Shown: in pieces, positions 1-20,948 of the stretch
Position numbering within the stretch: the stretch's first letter is position 1
Layout of the letters: each line of letters opens with the position of its first letter
DNA from: Solea solea
Lineage: Eukaryota > Chordata > Actinopteri > Pleuronectiformes > Soleidae
Length of the DNA: 64,000 bases
Assembly (NCBI RefSeq): GCF_958295425.1
Contig: NC_081153.1
Coordinates: 13,793,001-13,857,000 of the forward strand
Reading direction: 5' to 3'
Position numbers and translations under genes: made by a program
Notes under the pieces: generated by a model
The model's database searches: none
What the model saw: the letters and a program-made list of their open reading frames with translations, nothing else
What the model was told of the DNA's origin: nothing

Positions 1-115
1 GTTCTCCCCGTGTGTGCATGGGTTTTCTCCAGTTACTCCGGTTTCTTCCCAAAGTCCAAAAACAAGCAGAAGTTCACTGAATACCCTAGATTGACCTCCA
101 TTGTCTTCTGTGATT
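1..115 (+). repeat. Truncated tRNA-derived SINE, body and tail side
   Basis: The left edge carries the reverse complement of the body seen in full at 50,883-51,118 (shared segment GGTTTCTTCCCAAAGTCC around 40-58). The head of the element lies outside the window. This is a dispersed fish repeat, not a gene; the right boundary is approximate. Confidence 0.6.
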
Positions 116-2227
116 GGCTCCAGGTGAAGCCCAAATTAAGCAATTTTCTGCAGGGGTGGACAATCCAGTTTGTGGCCAAGCCTGAATGGTTTCCTTTTTA
201 ATTTAGTCTTATATTTTCCCCACCTGAAACTCGAAAACGGATCAAGGCCTGAGAAAAAAATACTAAGAATTAATAACAACTGAATGCATGAGGTACACAT
301 TTGACTGAATGGAACTAAGTGTCTAAAACAAATCAACCACATCTAATTTTTCCAAAGAAAAAATAAATAAATATACATATACACGCAGTTAGAGTTTTCC
401 CCAGGGGTTTGGCGGCCCATTTGGCAAGCAATCATGTAATGTGATGACGTGAGATGTACGGGAGTGAGGGGGGGGGGGAAATGGTTAATTGCCTGTGGAA
501 GCATTTTCTTTAGGAACACATTAAAGAGGTGTTCTGTGACTGTTCTGCAGGCAACGCCGGGGGAGCCTGTGAAAAATGACAGCCTGCCAGGGTGTAAATC
601 ACAGTGACTCTGGTATTCTCTCTTAAGCAGAATATGAGTTGCTGTATGAGAGGCTTTTTCTTTTCTTTTTTAACACTGAAAACTCAGCCTCACAGAGTGC
701 ATCAATCCATCTGAAGAGCCGAAACGTAACAAGGCACCATAGGAACAAAATGTTGCCTTGGACTCTCTATTTATATCCCAGTGCACGTCGTTTACATTAC
801 GGAGGACACATATTTCCAGGCTCTGCCACGTCCATTTGCTATGGGAGGAAAAAAGAGTGACAGGCTCCTGTTTTTAGCAGACAAGTGTGATATGCACAGT
901 GACTCCTTCTCTGCTCCTCATAATTAACTCCATAATTGGCGGCGTCACCATAAATGATACAACGGTGAGAGATGACAGAAGATGGGAGCAAAATTGTTTC
1001 ACTAAATTAAGAACACCGGACCGGACAATAAAAGTGGCCTTTCACTCCGACCACAAAGATTCTATTCATTTACGGGCTGAAAATATCTAATTGCAATTTT
1101 CCCGCCAAACACAAATCAAGGTTTAGGTCAATATTCATTGTGTAATAGATTCAAAGTTTTACCAAACAATAACACAATTTAAAACTTAAAAAAAAAGACA
1201 TTTGCACAGAGGATAATCTATTAATACATAGATTAAATCTATTATATACTATATACGGATTCTATTCCACTTGTTCCACTTGCCGTTTAAAAATATCTCC
1301 TTTGAGTCACTTTTTTTACGGGAATAAATACGTCTTTTTGTGGGAGTAATTGCATCTTCCAATTTCACAAATTCCACAAGCGGCACACACACGACGGAGG
1401 ATCAGAAACCACCTGTCGCCTCTTGCATATTTGTCGCTCTGCAACAAATGGTCACAAAGTGACAAGTGACTCATTATCAAGGACATGGTCCCCGATGTCA
1501 TTAGCAAAGCTACGACCTTCTAATTTGCAGCAATCGCAAAGGGCAAGATATTATCCACAGTCCACTTTTAGGGATATCGACTTGATATAATGATTCACAC
1601 AAGTTAAAACTGTGCCCAAAGAAAATGGCATCCTAAGGTTTTAATAATAGGAATAGCACGTCGAGTGTTGTGTGTTTGCTGCGCGAGGATTTTGGATTTA
1701 AATCACAGCAGATGGGCGGAAAAACACGGATCGTTGAAACTCTCAGCCGAATCATATTTTGGAGCTGGAGAATTTCGACGTTGTTTCCGCAAATGAGATC
1801 GTGGCGAGGTCCAACTCGGCTGACATAACACAGTGGGCAACTCAAGGCAACGCAGCAACAATCAATCTGCCTTTGATGCGGCACTGGCTGCTTTCACAGA
1901 CATGGATTAGTCGAGATTGGTCCGACACTGACGAAAGGCTTTGAGCTGAAAGAGCGTTTAAGTCCAGGCTCGTCTGGGAAACCGGTCCCTCAAGTATTAG
2001 GAGGAATTCTGAGGACATCGTTTGAAGCAAATAATTCCTCTCATAGTTGCGGCGCTCAAGTGTTTCTGTGGTATTCGTGTCACTCCACTGTTATAAATAA
2101 ATAAATAAATAAATAAGCATACTTCTAGGACCATCTTTGCTACAAAACCCACCAGAAGTTGCTTGTGTTTACAATTTTGCACATCTGTTGTGTTGACAGC
2201 TGACATGTTTTCTGTCTTTGTTTTCAG
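116..2227. other. Gene-free stretch, nothing recognised
   Basis: Short chance reading frames only, on both strands, with no recognisable protein or splice pattern. A poly-G run lies near 468-478 and an AAAT run at 2,093-2,116. Parts at 540-900 are of higher complexity and repeat-free by eye, but I cannot assign a role. Confidence 0.5.
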
Positions 2228-2735
2228 GAAAAACTGGTTTCCATTAGAGGTAGGGTTGGAGATCCTGGAGAAACAGGAAGAGCAGGCTTCAGACTTCCCT
2301 CCGAAGCTCCGCCTCCACATCACAGGAACGTGCAACAAACAAAAGATTCACGGGCAACTTCCGGTGCTTTTTTTTGGATAATTGTTGACATAAAGTTAAC
2401 CTACCTGTGCACCACGTCATCACTTTGTAGTTGGACTTTCAGTTGTCACCACCGCTCAAACGCAGCAGCGATGTTCACTCTGGTCTTGGATTCAGGTTTT
2501 CATCAGCCTTTTTCTTGGCAGGAGCTTTCCCAAAAACGGTCTTTCTTTTCCGACCGACACCTGTTGTTGGCACCTTTTTCTGTCATAACGTTGCTGCAAC
2601 TGTCTCTTTGGATTCAGCAAGTCGTCTGAGCATGCGCGATTAGTGCACAGAGAGGCGGTATGCACATGGCAGTTTGATTGATGCATCGCGATCCAATTAT
2701 TTCATACGGGCCGTTCAATATGATTGGATGTTGTT
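2228..2735 (-). repeat. Dispersed repeat, copy 1 of a two-copy family
   Basis: Reverse-complement match to 58,790-59,336. Shared blocks include GATGCATCAATCAAA, TTGCAGCAACGTTATG, GCCAAGAAAAAGGCTG and the end block around GGATCTCCAACCC. The match continues over about 500 bases in one order, so it is an interspersed element and not a gene. The family is not identified. Confidence 0.7.
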
Positions 2736-5700
2736 CTTACAGGCCTTTCAATGCATTAATGAATTGGTTACAATGGGGTTGTGAAGAGGATTTAAGAGGA
2801 GAGGAGTAAAAAATGATCACCCACCCCACCTTTAAATTGATGAGCACTGCCAAATAGCAATGACGCACAAACAAAACTGTAGTAATTTGCTCAGACATGA
2901 CTGGTGAACTGTGCAATAGTTGGTTATGGTTGTTTAAACAAATTTGCCACCCGAGAGAGACCGCATGGAAAAGGCTCACACAGAAAACGCAACGCCGCCT
3001 CTGTAACTAGGCCTCACATGTTTGCTGCAACGTCTGGAGTCCCTCCTGAAAGTGAAAGTGTGTCATCTAATGTATGCAGCCAACAGGCTCCGTCTCCTAA
3101 GCTGTGCTGGGTATTGGGGACGACGCAAACTAAACCAACACGGAGAGCGGAGACGGCGTTCCCTTTGCTGGTGTTTATGCGTGTGCTCCCATGGTTCCCC
3201 GTCACTCCCTGACAACTGACATCTAAGCACCTCCAGAGACTGGCACCGCGGGGAGTCATGTTTAGCATTATCTTTAAAGACACATATGAAGCGTGCCACA
3301 TGTAAAGACGCAGAAATATTGGTCCCATCTCTTGTGTTTCACTGGGATGAACGTTGGGACATTTCATTGCACTGTTTCCACGGGGGGAGGGGATGCAGTG
3401 AAGGGCTTGAGGGTGCAGCAGACAGCAGTATCGCCACAGTCCTTCTGCAGCACTGCTACTTGCCAAAAATCTGTACAGACACTTTGAGCAGCGTCTATGC
3501 AGATTCCTGTCAAAAATGTTTCCATCACAGCCTCCTGTGCAAGACGGAGAATAGCTCGTCTCATGCAGTGACGTCAACGGGGTAAAAATATCCCTCAGTG
3601 TTATTATTGGCAGTGAAGCACACACTGGGATTGCACCTTCTGTAGGTCTTTAAAAACGTGTAGGGTTCATATAAAAGGTATCAAAAACAAAGTGAGCACA
3701 CAGGAGTGTGGTCATCTTCTGCTGCTGGAGCCCATCTGCTTCAAGGTTTGATGACGTGTCCTTGGACTGTCGTGTCTCTATCATTTGGAACCAGTTTGCC
3801 TCTTAACTCTGGCATTAACAAGGATTTTTGCTCCAAGAACTGCTTTTTCTCCTTTTTGGACCATCTCAATAAACCCTGGACCTGCTGTGTGTTGGAGCAG
3901 GGAAACAACATGCAGGGCAGCGGGTTCACCAAGCACCACGATTGAGAAACACTGCCTTAGAGATTATAGTGCGGGAACACTCCCAATAGATTTATAGCAT
4001 TTCATGAAAAACTCTGGCACCAAACACCTGGTGCTGAACGATTTTGTATAAATATCTAATTGCAATTGCAGAGGGAATGGTCATTTTTATCCTATTTCTT
4101 CTCATTATTCATTTGAATAACATATTTAAAATGATTACCAATGTGTGATATTTGTGCAGTTCTGTGAGGAAACAAGGGCGTTTTCTTCAGTTTGTAGAAT
4201 ATGATATGTAATAGGTTAACTAAATATTAGCTTTAAAATGCAGTTGAACATGTGTACACAAAGAAGTGCATATACTTTTTAGTACCAACCTAACCGATGT
4301 ACGCCATCTCCGTGCCTTCGGTAGAAAGCGAAGTGCTATTACTATGAAAACAAAAGAGCAGAGCATTGCCACAGATTAACCACCACCTCATTCATCAGCT
4401 GGGAATCAAACTAATCAGACATGGTCGGGGAACCTCTCCATTCTTCTACTCTCATTTCGCCAAAAAGCATCTCGATTCACATCACCGTCACATTAAAATG
4501 CACATTGTGAGCACATAAAAATTGAACATTACAACAGTATTTATGCGTTTCAACAATCATGCCGATATCAGATATGGTCCATTTATTGGATCCACCAATA
4601 CAAAAATGAGGTTATGTTACATTATTTATTTTCCTCTAACAATACCAGACCACCAGAGTTATCGACACCTGACATTTTCTTGAATTCCAGCATTAATATT
4701 TGTGCATTATTAACAACTTCAATAATGGTCTCCGCTGGGATTTGTGACACAGAATTAGGTACAAAACAGCACCACTCGGTCCTTGAAGGTTGGGCGATGG
4801 TACAATCGCCAAATTTGCGTGTACAAGTGCGCCGACAGAACCCCAAGAATATCAGCGCTCTTTACGACAAAGAGAGACATAAAAGCCCTTTACAACCTGC
4901 CAGATATACGACCCCCCCTTCTGGCGAATGTGAATTTTATTGCAGCTGCCTGTAGAATATCAAATTAGCATACAATATAATGCCCCCCCCCCGTCCCCCG
5001 TCCCGTATGTAGGACATGTCTGGGAAAAACAGATGGTCACAGTGAACAATAAATAACCTTTTTTGAATAATGAGATGGAATATTTTTACTGCATTCACAG
5101 GCTTAAGACGCAAAAAAAATAAAAAAATGGAAAAGCTGTCACTTCAAGTTACAAGTGTTTGATGCATAAAGCATGAGCACTGTATTCAAACAGCCGTTTC
5201 ACCTGCTCCTGCTGAAACTCAGCCTCCATGGATGACACGGAGTCCTGAATCATGGAAAGATAATGACGAGTTCAAGAGTTTGCAGGATTGCCCGGGACTG
5301 TCAGGACTTTCCCGGACACTCAGTGCATATTATTTACTTCTATTAGGGCCACAATCGAGCTTTGTCCCCAACCTGGCCCCTTTTTGGTTTCACAGACAGA
5401 TGCCACACGCCCCTTCCTATGTAAAGCTGACCATAATCTTCCCTCTCATCTGTTTGTAACCAAGCTTTCCTCTCTCCACAACCATAAACTGCACGTAATG
5501 CCGGCAGAAGCCCAGTGGGGAACTTTGACCTGAGGATTTAATCCATACTGCGACGTGCTTGGAATGTATTTCATGGCTTCGTCCTGCTCAGAGCAGCTCT
5601 TTCCCACTGTGATAAAACTGTAAACCCATGTTCATTGTGAGTGATCAGGTCTTGATGTTTTTCACATTACTGTACATTCATCATACATGGCAAAGTAAGG

Positions 5701-7564
5701 GCTTCCTATTCCACCCTTAATGGTATTTCTCCATCTCACATTTGCCGTATTGTGAGTAATAAACTAATTTAGCACGACCATCCCATAACATCAATTCCCC
5801 ACACCGGTCCTTTGAGACTCGTGGGTCAACGGCCTCTGAAGGTTAATGGTAACATGGAAACAGAGGTCACGCCTCCATTATCTCCTTCTACTGTTAAAAA
5901 CTGTACAATCGGTGACTTTAGTTCATCAATCAAACCTCGCGTGTACAAGTGCTCTTCTGAGGAGGAGGATTTGGCTGGAAACTGTCCAAGAGATAAGTCC
6001 TCCACTGCACACCTCAAACACAGAGAGACAGAAACACAGAGGTGGTGATAAAAGAATTGGGAGAGAACCAGAAAATCAATCAGAAAGCCATCTGCCATCC
6101 CGGGACTCAGGAGACACCAACAACTGTCTCTTCCTCCGCCGTGTTTTCCCTCAGTCCCTCTGCATCGCCTGAGGGACAGTCTCACGAGTGACCACAGCTG
6201 GGGACAGAGGAATCTATGCTTGTCCAATTGTGACGAATGGAAACAGAGTTAGAGTGCACAGATCAGTACAACCCCACCGAGTGTATTCATTTACTCGTGG
6301 GAACGCCTCCTCGCTCCTCAGCAGGTGCACGTGTGTGTGTGTGTGCGTGTGTACTGTAAATCTCAACTTTGTGACAAATAACACATTCACTTCAAGAGCA
6401 GTTCTCATGATTCTATCACGGTGAAGCGATGTCATACGATTGATTCATGGGCTTTTTACACTAGGCACTTCCAACAGGTTCCACGCGGACGAGGAAGATG
6501 AGGGCGAAGACCCAAATCTGTGTTACATCAGACATCAGTGTTTATGCATTTGCACCCGCCACCGTTAAACGAACATTCACACCGATGCATCACCGGCGGT
6601 GAGTCTGCAGCGACGCTACGACATACTGTAGCAGTCCTTCTGTGTCGCCCGCGAGATAAATAATTTAAAACAAAGAGACTTTACACAACATGAATTAAAC
6701 CCATAAAAAAGTAGCTGTGGATCCAAGATGCAATGGCAAAGTACAATATGCTGAATGTTTTCTTTTTTTTGTGCTTTTCAAATAACTCTGTAAAAGCAGG
6801 ATCAGTACAGCCTTGTTATCTGTGATTTAAGTTTGCATAACGCCTGTGATCTAAACATGCACTCAAATGTCCTAAAAACGTTCTCAAAATATCTTTTGAT
6901 CTACTTTTCTCCTGACAAACAAAAAAAGAAAGCAGAGGTGAATAAAATAGAATGCAACAAGGCGCTTTGGCGCCCTCTACAGGATAAGATGGATATAACC
7001 TAAATGGCGTCATGGAGAAATCACAGTCATGTCTGCCACTAACTCCTAACAGGCTGCTCCGGATGTGATGAGCGAGGTATTAAGTAGTTGTTTCAATAGA
7101 GGCACACATGTGTCAGAGCTTATCCATGTGTGCTTAAAGCACTAAGTTGGTCTCATTCTGAAAGAGTTCACCAGCACAGGAGAGTAAAGGAAAAGAAAGT
7201 AAATTAGATTAATAAAAAGGACTTTCTGTAGCTCATCACCCATTCTCAAACACCCCCTTGATTAGAAACACATTTCATATTCCAGCAGGTTCCCGTCTCC
7301 CAGCAACAGCAACCAAGATTTTCTTTTTCCCTGCATGTACATTATGTTTTCCTATAGATCAGTTAAATCCAGCTGGCAGGAGATTGTGCAAAAGATGAAG
7401 TTTGGAAGAGAGCACATTCGCTTTCCTCCTTTAGGCTCCTTTTCAGAGCAAGGCACGCATTTCCGGAAAAAAACAAAAAAAACAACACAGTTCATTGATA
7501 TCCCTCCACAGTGTGTTGGTCCTGAAACGACATCATGTGTACATTACATTCGGCGTCCAAGCTT
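2736..7564. other. Gene-free stretch downstream of galnt12
   Basis: This lies past the stop codon of galnt12 and must include its 3' UTR. I found no AATAAA on the minus strand between about 6,000 and 7,564, so the transcript end is not placed. A 203-codon minus-strand open frame at 3,014-3,625 looks like chance. A TG run lies near 6,331-6,352. A CTCF-like motif is listed separately. Confidence 0.5.
6970..6983 (-). promoter_or_regulatory. CTCF-like motif, 13 of 14 positions
   Basis: Read on the minus strand this is CCTGTAGAGGGCGC. Against the core CCASYAGRKGGCRS only position 3 differs. It lies about 580 bases downstream of the galnt12 stop codon. Binding is inferred from the motif only. Confidence 0.3.
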
Positions 7565-16690
<9,126 letters not shown>

Positions 16691-17320
16691 CGTGTAAAGG
16701 AGTAAAGCTGGGTCGAGGTTTCATGCCCCGAATAACTGCTTCACTTCCTCCGTTGCTTGTGTCCCCTTTCCAGTTTAACAGCCTTGTCACGTCCTCGTGA
16801 AGCCGGCGACGACTCGAAAGTTATCAAGCGTAGTTTCACTTTACTCCACTTCCAACGAGGCTTTGGTCTGAGGTGAGTTTCAGGTCAGTTGGAGAAATGT
16901 TCTTCAAAATGTTGTTATTTCGATGGACTTTGGAGCAGCAACACTGGAGCACACTCCTCCTTCTCCTCCTCCTCCTCCTCCTACTTCTGGTCCTCTTCTT
17001 CTTCTTCAGCGACGTCGTGGAGAAGTGTGAACGGATTAGCAAACTCGGATTATAAATGATCTCCTCGGATGAGCTTGCTACGTTTAAACCTGTGGCCTCC
17101 CTCGACTCAAAACACATCTAGGTCAAATCAAAAGATACAGACTGTGCACACAAAACACACAAACAGGCCTCGAAACAGACTTCAAATTTAGTTTGTGTGT
17201 TTTAAAGTAATAATATTTCCTGTCACGCGCAGCCTCCTGACACATAGAAGTCGGTGAAGTTTTTTAGTCCACGGTCAAGCTGGACTGAGGGAGGACAGTT
17301 CTGTTTCCGGTGCATAAAGT
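16691..17320 (-). promoter_or_regulatory. galnt12: Presumed galnt12 5' UTR and promoter region
   Basis: Sequence directly upstream of the galnt12 start codon. A CTC triplet run (16,963-16,983) gives a GAG tract in the transcript sense. No TATA box or clear initiator could be picked, and I cannot place the transcription start. Confidence 0.35.
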
Positions 17321-17580
17321 AAACAAAGTAAAAAATATGTGCGGGTCAAACAGAATAAAATAAAGCAAATCTTTTTCGGTTTTTCTTTTTTCCCCCTGAA
17401 TTCTGTTGTTTGCAGCTGGGGCACAAACGTGTCATGTGTTCGGGGCTTTTTAGTGGGAGCAAATGAGCATCATGAGCACGTCTGCTGTAGTGTGACGTAC
17501 GTCACTACGTCCTGTGAAGTGACGTTACACGTCAAAAGAGCAGTTTTGTCTTTTTTCTTTGTAGTCGTGTGGAACCCCCG

Positions 17581-17594
17581 CCAGTAGATGGCGC
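17581..17594 (+). promoter_or_regulatory. CTCF-like motif, perfect core match
   Basis: CCAGTAGATGGCGC fits all 14 positions of the core CCASYAGRKGGCRS. It lies about 890 bases upstream of the galnt12 start codon, between the two GalNAc-transferase genes. A boundary role is inference. Confidence 0.45.
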
Positions 17595-17623
17595 CCTAGG
17601 CAACTGCCTATGTGGTCTCAAAA

Positions 17624-17765
17624 GGGATACTTGAGTAAAAGTACGAGTAAGTTGAAGTCACTTTTTACGATATTAATTAAAGTTTATGACGTTTGCTGTA
17701 CTTAAGTATCAAAAGCAATTTTCTGATATAAAATGTACTTACATTTTAGAAGTAAAACACATTTT
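17624..17765. repeat. Dispersed repeat starting ACTTGAGTAAAAGTAC
   Basis: Shares ACTTAAGTATCAAAAG and ATATAAAATGTACTTA, in inverted form, with 41,240-41,478. A third partial relative may lie at 45,295-45,415. A common fish interspersed pattern; no coding content. Confidence 0.6.
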
Positions 17766-17880
17766 AAAGGCAAGACACTTAACCCCATGTTTAAGCGTGT
17801 GAATGGGTGAACGGCAAAACTGTAGTGTAAAGCAGCTCATCAAGACTAGAAAATCTCTATATAAATACAGACTATACTCT
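17766..17880 (+). repeat. SINE 3' fragment
   Basis: CAAGACACTTAACCCCATG followed by GTGTGAATGGGTGAA resembles the body of the SINE at 26,695-26,885 (CAAGACACTAAACCC, GTGTGAATAGG). The head is missing. Confidence 0.5.
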
Positions 17881-17952
17881 TCTGATTTTATTTGGTAATA
17901 ACAAAGATAGTTTGAGGAAATGTAGTAAGGGATAAAAGGAAAAGTTGTAAGA

Positions 17953-18235
17953 ATATTGACAGGCTTGGGTGCCTTGCTCAGGGACTCCTCCCAGTTACAT
18001 ACCCAACACCTTTCCCTTTGGGCTTACCAACGTCTTGCTTTCACACTAAATCAGTTCACTTCTGTGTACATTTACACGTTCATGTATTTTGTGTATGTGT
18101 ATGTGTTTCATAAAAATATTGCTTTCATGGTAACCAAACACTTGGAACACATGGCACTTCGTTGTTACTCTCTTCCTTTGAACTTATTGACACTGTATGA
18201 AAACTAAAAAATAAATCAAAATGAACTGCAGCACT
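17953..18235 (-). repeat. tRNA-Gly repeat unit 1, tRNA lost
   Basis: Flanks match units 2 to 4: GGTGCCTTGCTCAGGGA, CCTTTCCCTTTGGGCTT, then TTGCTTTCACACTAAATCAG. Where the other units hold the tRNA, only ACCAACG (18,026-18,032), the last bases complementary to the tRNA 5' end, is left. The tRNA body was probably deleted. Confidence 0.65.
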
Positions 18236-18258
18236 TAGAGTTTGTCATTATTCAACCA

Positions 18259-18650
18259 CTGCATTTCACCATTACTGAGCACAAACAAGCTGGGTGCAGG
18301 AGCAACAGGTAGCTTTTATCTGTGGCCAGGATTAGGTGCCTTGCTTGGGGATTACAAGCCCAAAACCTTTCCTCTTGGGCTTCCCAAAAGAATGCATTGG
18401 CTGGGAATCGAACCCAGGTCAACTGCTTGGAAGGCAGCTATGCTCACCACTATACCACCAACGCCTTGCATGTGCACGATTTTATAGACTTTAAAAAAAA
18501 AACAGCTTACTTTGTGTACACATTCATGTCATTTCCAAACGTTTAAGATGTGTGTTTCATAAAAAACATTACTTCCAGGGCAACCAAACACTTGTCACTC
18601 TCTTCTTTTGAACATATTGACACATACATCATACCAAAAAATTAAATCAA
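18259..18650 (-). repeat. tRNA-Gly repeat unit 2
   Basis: Contains tRNA copy 1. The left part CATTTCACCATTACTGAGC and CAAACAAGCTGGGTGCA recur in unit 4 near 20,375. The right part GTGTTTCATAAAAAACATTA and CAACCAAACACTTG recur in units 1 and 3. Confidence 0.7.
18393..18464 (-). tRNA. tRNA-Gly, anticodon UCC, copy 1
   Basis: A 72-base cloverleaf on the minus strand. The acceptor stem GCGTTGG pairs with CCAATGC (one G-T pair), discriminator A. A box TGGTATAGTGGTGAGC. Anticodon loop CTTCCAA gives anticodon TCC, flanked by GCTGC/GCAG. The T arm CTGGGTTCGATTCCCAG carries the B box. A TTTT lies just after the 3' end, adequate for Pol III termination. Confidence 0.92.
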
Positions 18651-19860
18651 AATGTATTTCTGGATTGCAACTACAGGAACATAGTCTTTGCACAAGATCA
18701 AGTGCCTGAATATAAAGCTGCAGATTATCCAAGGTCGATGTCATGGGATTTATTAATCCCTGAAGGACAGCAGGGTTAATGTCTGACAGGGGGCAACAGA
18801 TCCCTTAAACCACCACTCCATCCTCTGGGTCAGCACCAACACTCTGATCACTCAACAGATGCTTTATTGGCTGAAAGACATTAAGGCTAACAATAACTAA
18901 GTACTATATCTATAATGTTGTTACTCCAAAGGGTTAGTTAGTTAGTTAGTTAGTTCACAAATCTTTTTCCATGGTCTGTGGGAAAAAAGGCATATTATTG
19001 TATATGAATAAAACTAACACTGTGGTATTAAAACACCTTACAATGATTTTATGCCTTTATTTTAAACCAGATATATAATGTACTATTTTTTTTTACTTTG
19101 AGAAGATGAGGTTCAATGTCAATAAAGCAGCAGGTTAATCTTAAAGCAGATACCACAAATAACCTTAACAGCATCCTTAATACATACTACAATTTATAAT
19201 AAAATAATAGCCATAAGATATAATAAGATGAATAAATAAGATAAATTAGAACAACTCTGATAGATATTTCTGATAAATTATTCAGAAAATAATAGGAATG
19301 GTTTACAGAAATTAGGGATTATTTTTCAGGGAAAAATAACAAAAACAAACCCAGGACCCAATATTAGATCATTTACCTCGGTGATCTTACTTCACATGAG
19401 GCCCGTTGTCACTCACATGAAACTGATATCAAAACTCTTGACACCTAAGATGAAATTGGACGCAAAATGTATGTTTAAGCAAATTAAAATGCTAAATAAT
19501 TAAGGCGGCCATTCAAGGCAAGAAGGTAATTTGAGTGTCGTGCTGTTTGATCGAGTCGACATATTGTGAAAACTACAAAGAGACACGGGAAGACAACAAG
19601 TCAGCGGGTGTGTTGTAATATACCACGGCTGACTGGGCATGTTGTGTCTGTCAGAGAAACAATGTTAACGTTAATGCATGAGGGCGTTTTCATTTAGGAC
19701 CGGCTCATGGATAACAGTTTCCATGCAACAGATATTTGGTGCAAATGTGTTGATGGGGAGATAAAACACAATACAGTTCAGGGCTGTAATTATCTTTTCT
19801 GTAGTCACTTCAATGCAGCCTTTTAAAAAAATGAACTTTCCGTGGCCCGGCGTGTAAGGG
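18651..19860. other. Gene-free stretch inside the tRNA cluster
   Basis: AT-rich sequence with a TTAG run near 18,938-18,955 and no open frame worth noting. It separates tRNA units 2 and 3. No recognised element. Confidence 0.5.
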
Positions 19861-19873
19861 ATTGATCCCGGCT

Positions 19874-19908
19874 GTCTGTCTGTCTGTCTATCTGTCTATC
19901 TATCTCTC
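19874..19908. repeat. TCTG/TCTA tetranucleotide repeat
   Basis: Short run of TCTG then TCTA units. Confidence 0.9.
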
Positions 19909-20063
19909 AGACTTAACTCGGGGAGAGTTTGTGTGGATACGGCAGCAGAAAGAAGCATTTCAGTGGTGGATTTTGTATGCACTTCTTGGTGTTTTCAGTC
20001 ATACTCTCAATTTGTTATTTTGTTGTTCGACACGTTACAAGCCCAATAACTTTGCCAAAGGAA

Positions 20064-20135
20064 TGCATTGGCTGGGAATCGAACCCAGGTCAACTGCTTG
20101 GAAGGCAGCTATGCTCACCACTATACCACCAACGC
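20064..20135 (-). tRNA. tRNA-Gly, anticodon UCC, copy 2
   Basis: Identical in the 72-base tRNA body to copy 1, including the G-T pair in the acceptor stem. The 3' flank has only TTT (CCTTTGG), a weak Pol III terminator, unlike copies 1 and 3. The gene may read through or be less active. Confidence 0.92.
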
Positions 20136-20367
20136 CTTGAGTGTGAATCAGTTTACTTCTTTGTACATTTACACATTTTTTTGCATTTTTCCAAACATTT
20201 AGGATGGGTGTTTCATAGAAATAATACTTCCATGGCAAAACAAGCACATGGCACTCAATGTTACGGTCTTCCTTTGAACTTGTTGACACCAGAACAAATG
20301 CAGCCGCATGTAAACTGCACTAATTCAGAGTTACAGTCATTTTTGTGTACAGCGAGCAGTAAATTGG

Positions 20368-20600
20368 ACCTCTGCATTTCACCATTACTGAGCTCAAACA
20401 AGCCGGCTGCACGAGCAGTTTTTATCTGTGCCCAGGGTGCTTTGCTCAGGGACCAAACACCTTTCCTTTTGGGCATCCCAAAAGAATGCGTTGGCTGGGA
20501 ATCGAACCCAGGTCAACTGCTTGGAAGGCAGCTATGCTCACCACTATACCACCAACGCCATGCTTGCACACTAAATCAGTTCACTTCTGTTATGTATGTA
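20368..20600 (-). repeat. tRNA-Gly repeat unit 4
   Basis: Contains tRNA copy 3. Flanks CATTTCACCATTACTGAGC and CACACTAAATCAGTTCACTT match units 2 and 1, supporting segmental tandem duplication of tRNA plus flank. Confidence 0.7.
20487..20558 (-). tRNA. tRNA-Gly, anticodon UCC, copy 3
   Basis: As copies 1 and 2, but its 3' end is CCAACGCA, so the acceptor stem pairs fully with GCGTTGG. TTTT follows within a few bases. Of the three it has the most canonical stem and terminator. Confidence 0.93.
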
Positions 20601-20934
20601 ATTTACAGCCCTCGTGCTTCAATGTATAGGATCAAAACCCTGCTTTACTGAAAGACACAAGAGTCCTCCTGTGACTGAGGTGATAGTTTTAATCGTGGGT
20701 GAACTCATTTGAAAATGGTTTTAATGTGTGTAAGGGAAATCTGTTTACACTTAAGTCACACACACAAGTTAAAATAATAATAATAAATATTTTATTGTTT
20801 TATGAATATAAAATTAAATCATGCAATGCAATTTAAGTAATCACATTAAATAACATTACAGCATAAATTTGACTCATTCTTTGAAATCACCTATACCTTT
20901 CTCTCACCTTACTCTTCAGTTATACGCTTACCTA

Positions 20935-20948
20935 GCAGAAGGTGGCGC
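20935..20948 (+). promoter_or_regulatory. CTCF-like motif, 12 of 14 positions
   Basis: GCAGAAGGTGGCGC differs from CCASYAGRKGGCRS at two positions. It lies between the tRNA cluster and the end of the galnt4-like gene. Weak on its own; noted because another, perfect match is 3.4 kb away in the same orientation. Confidence 0.2.

Noticed and set aside
3014..3625. A 203-codon minus-strand open frame, the longest non-repeat single frame in the window
   Set aside because: No recognisable family or motif, overlapping long frames on the other strand, and no matching splice pattern. Length alone does not support a gene in vertebrate DNA.
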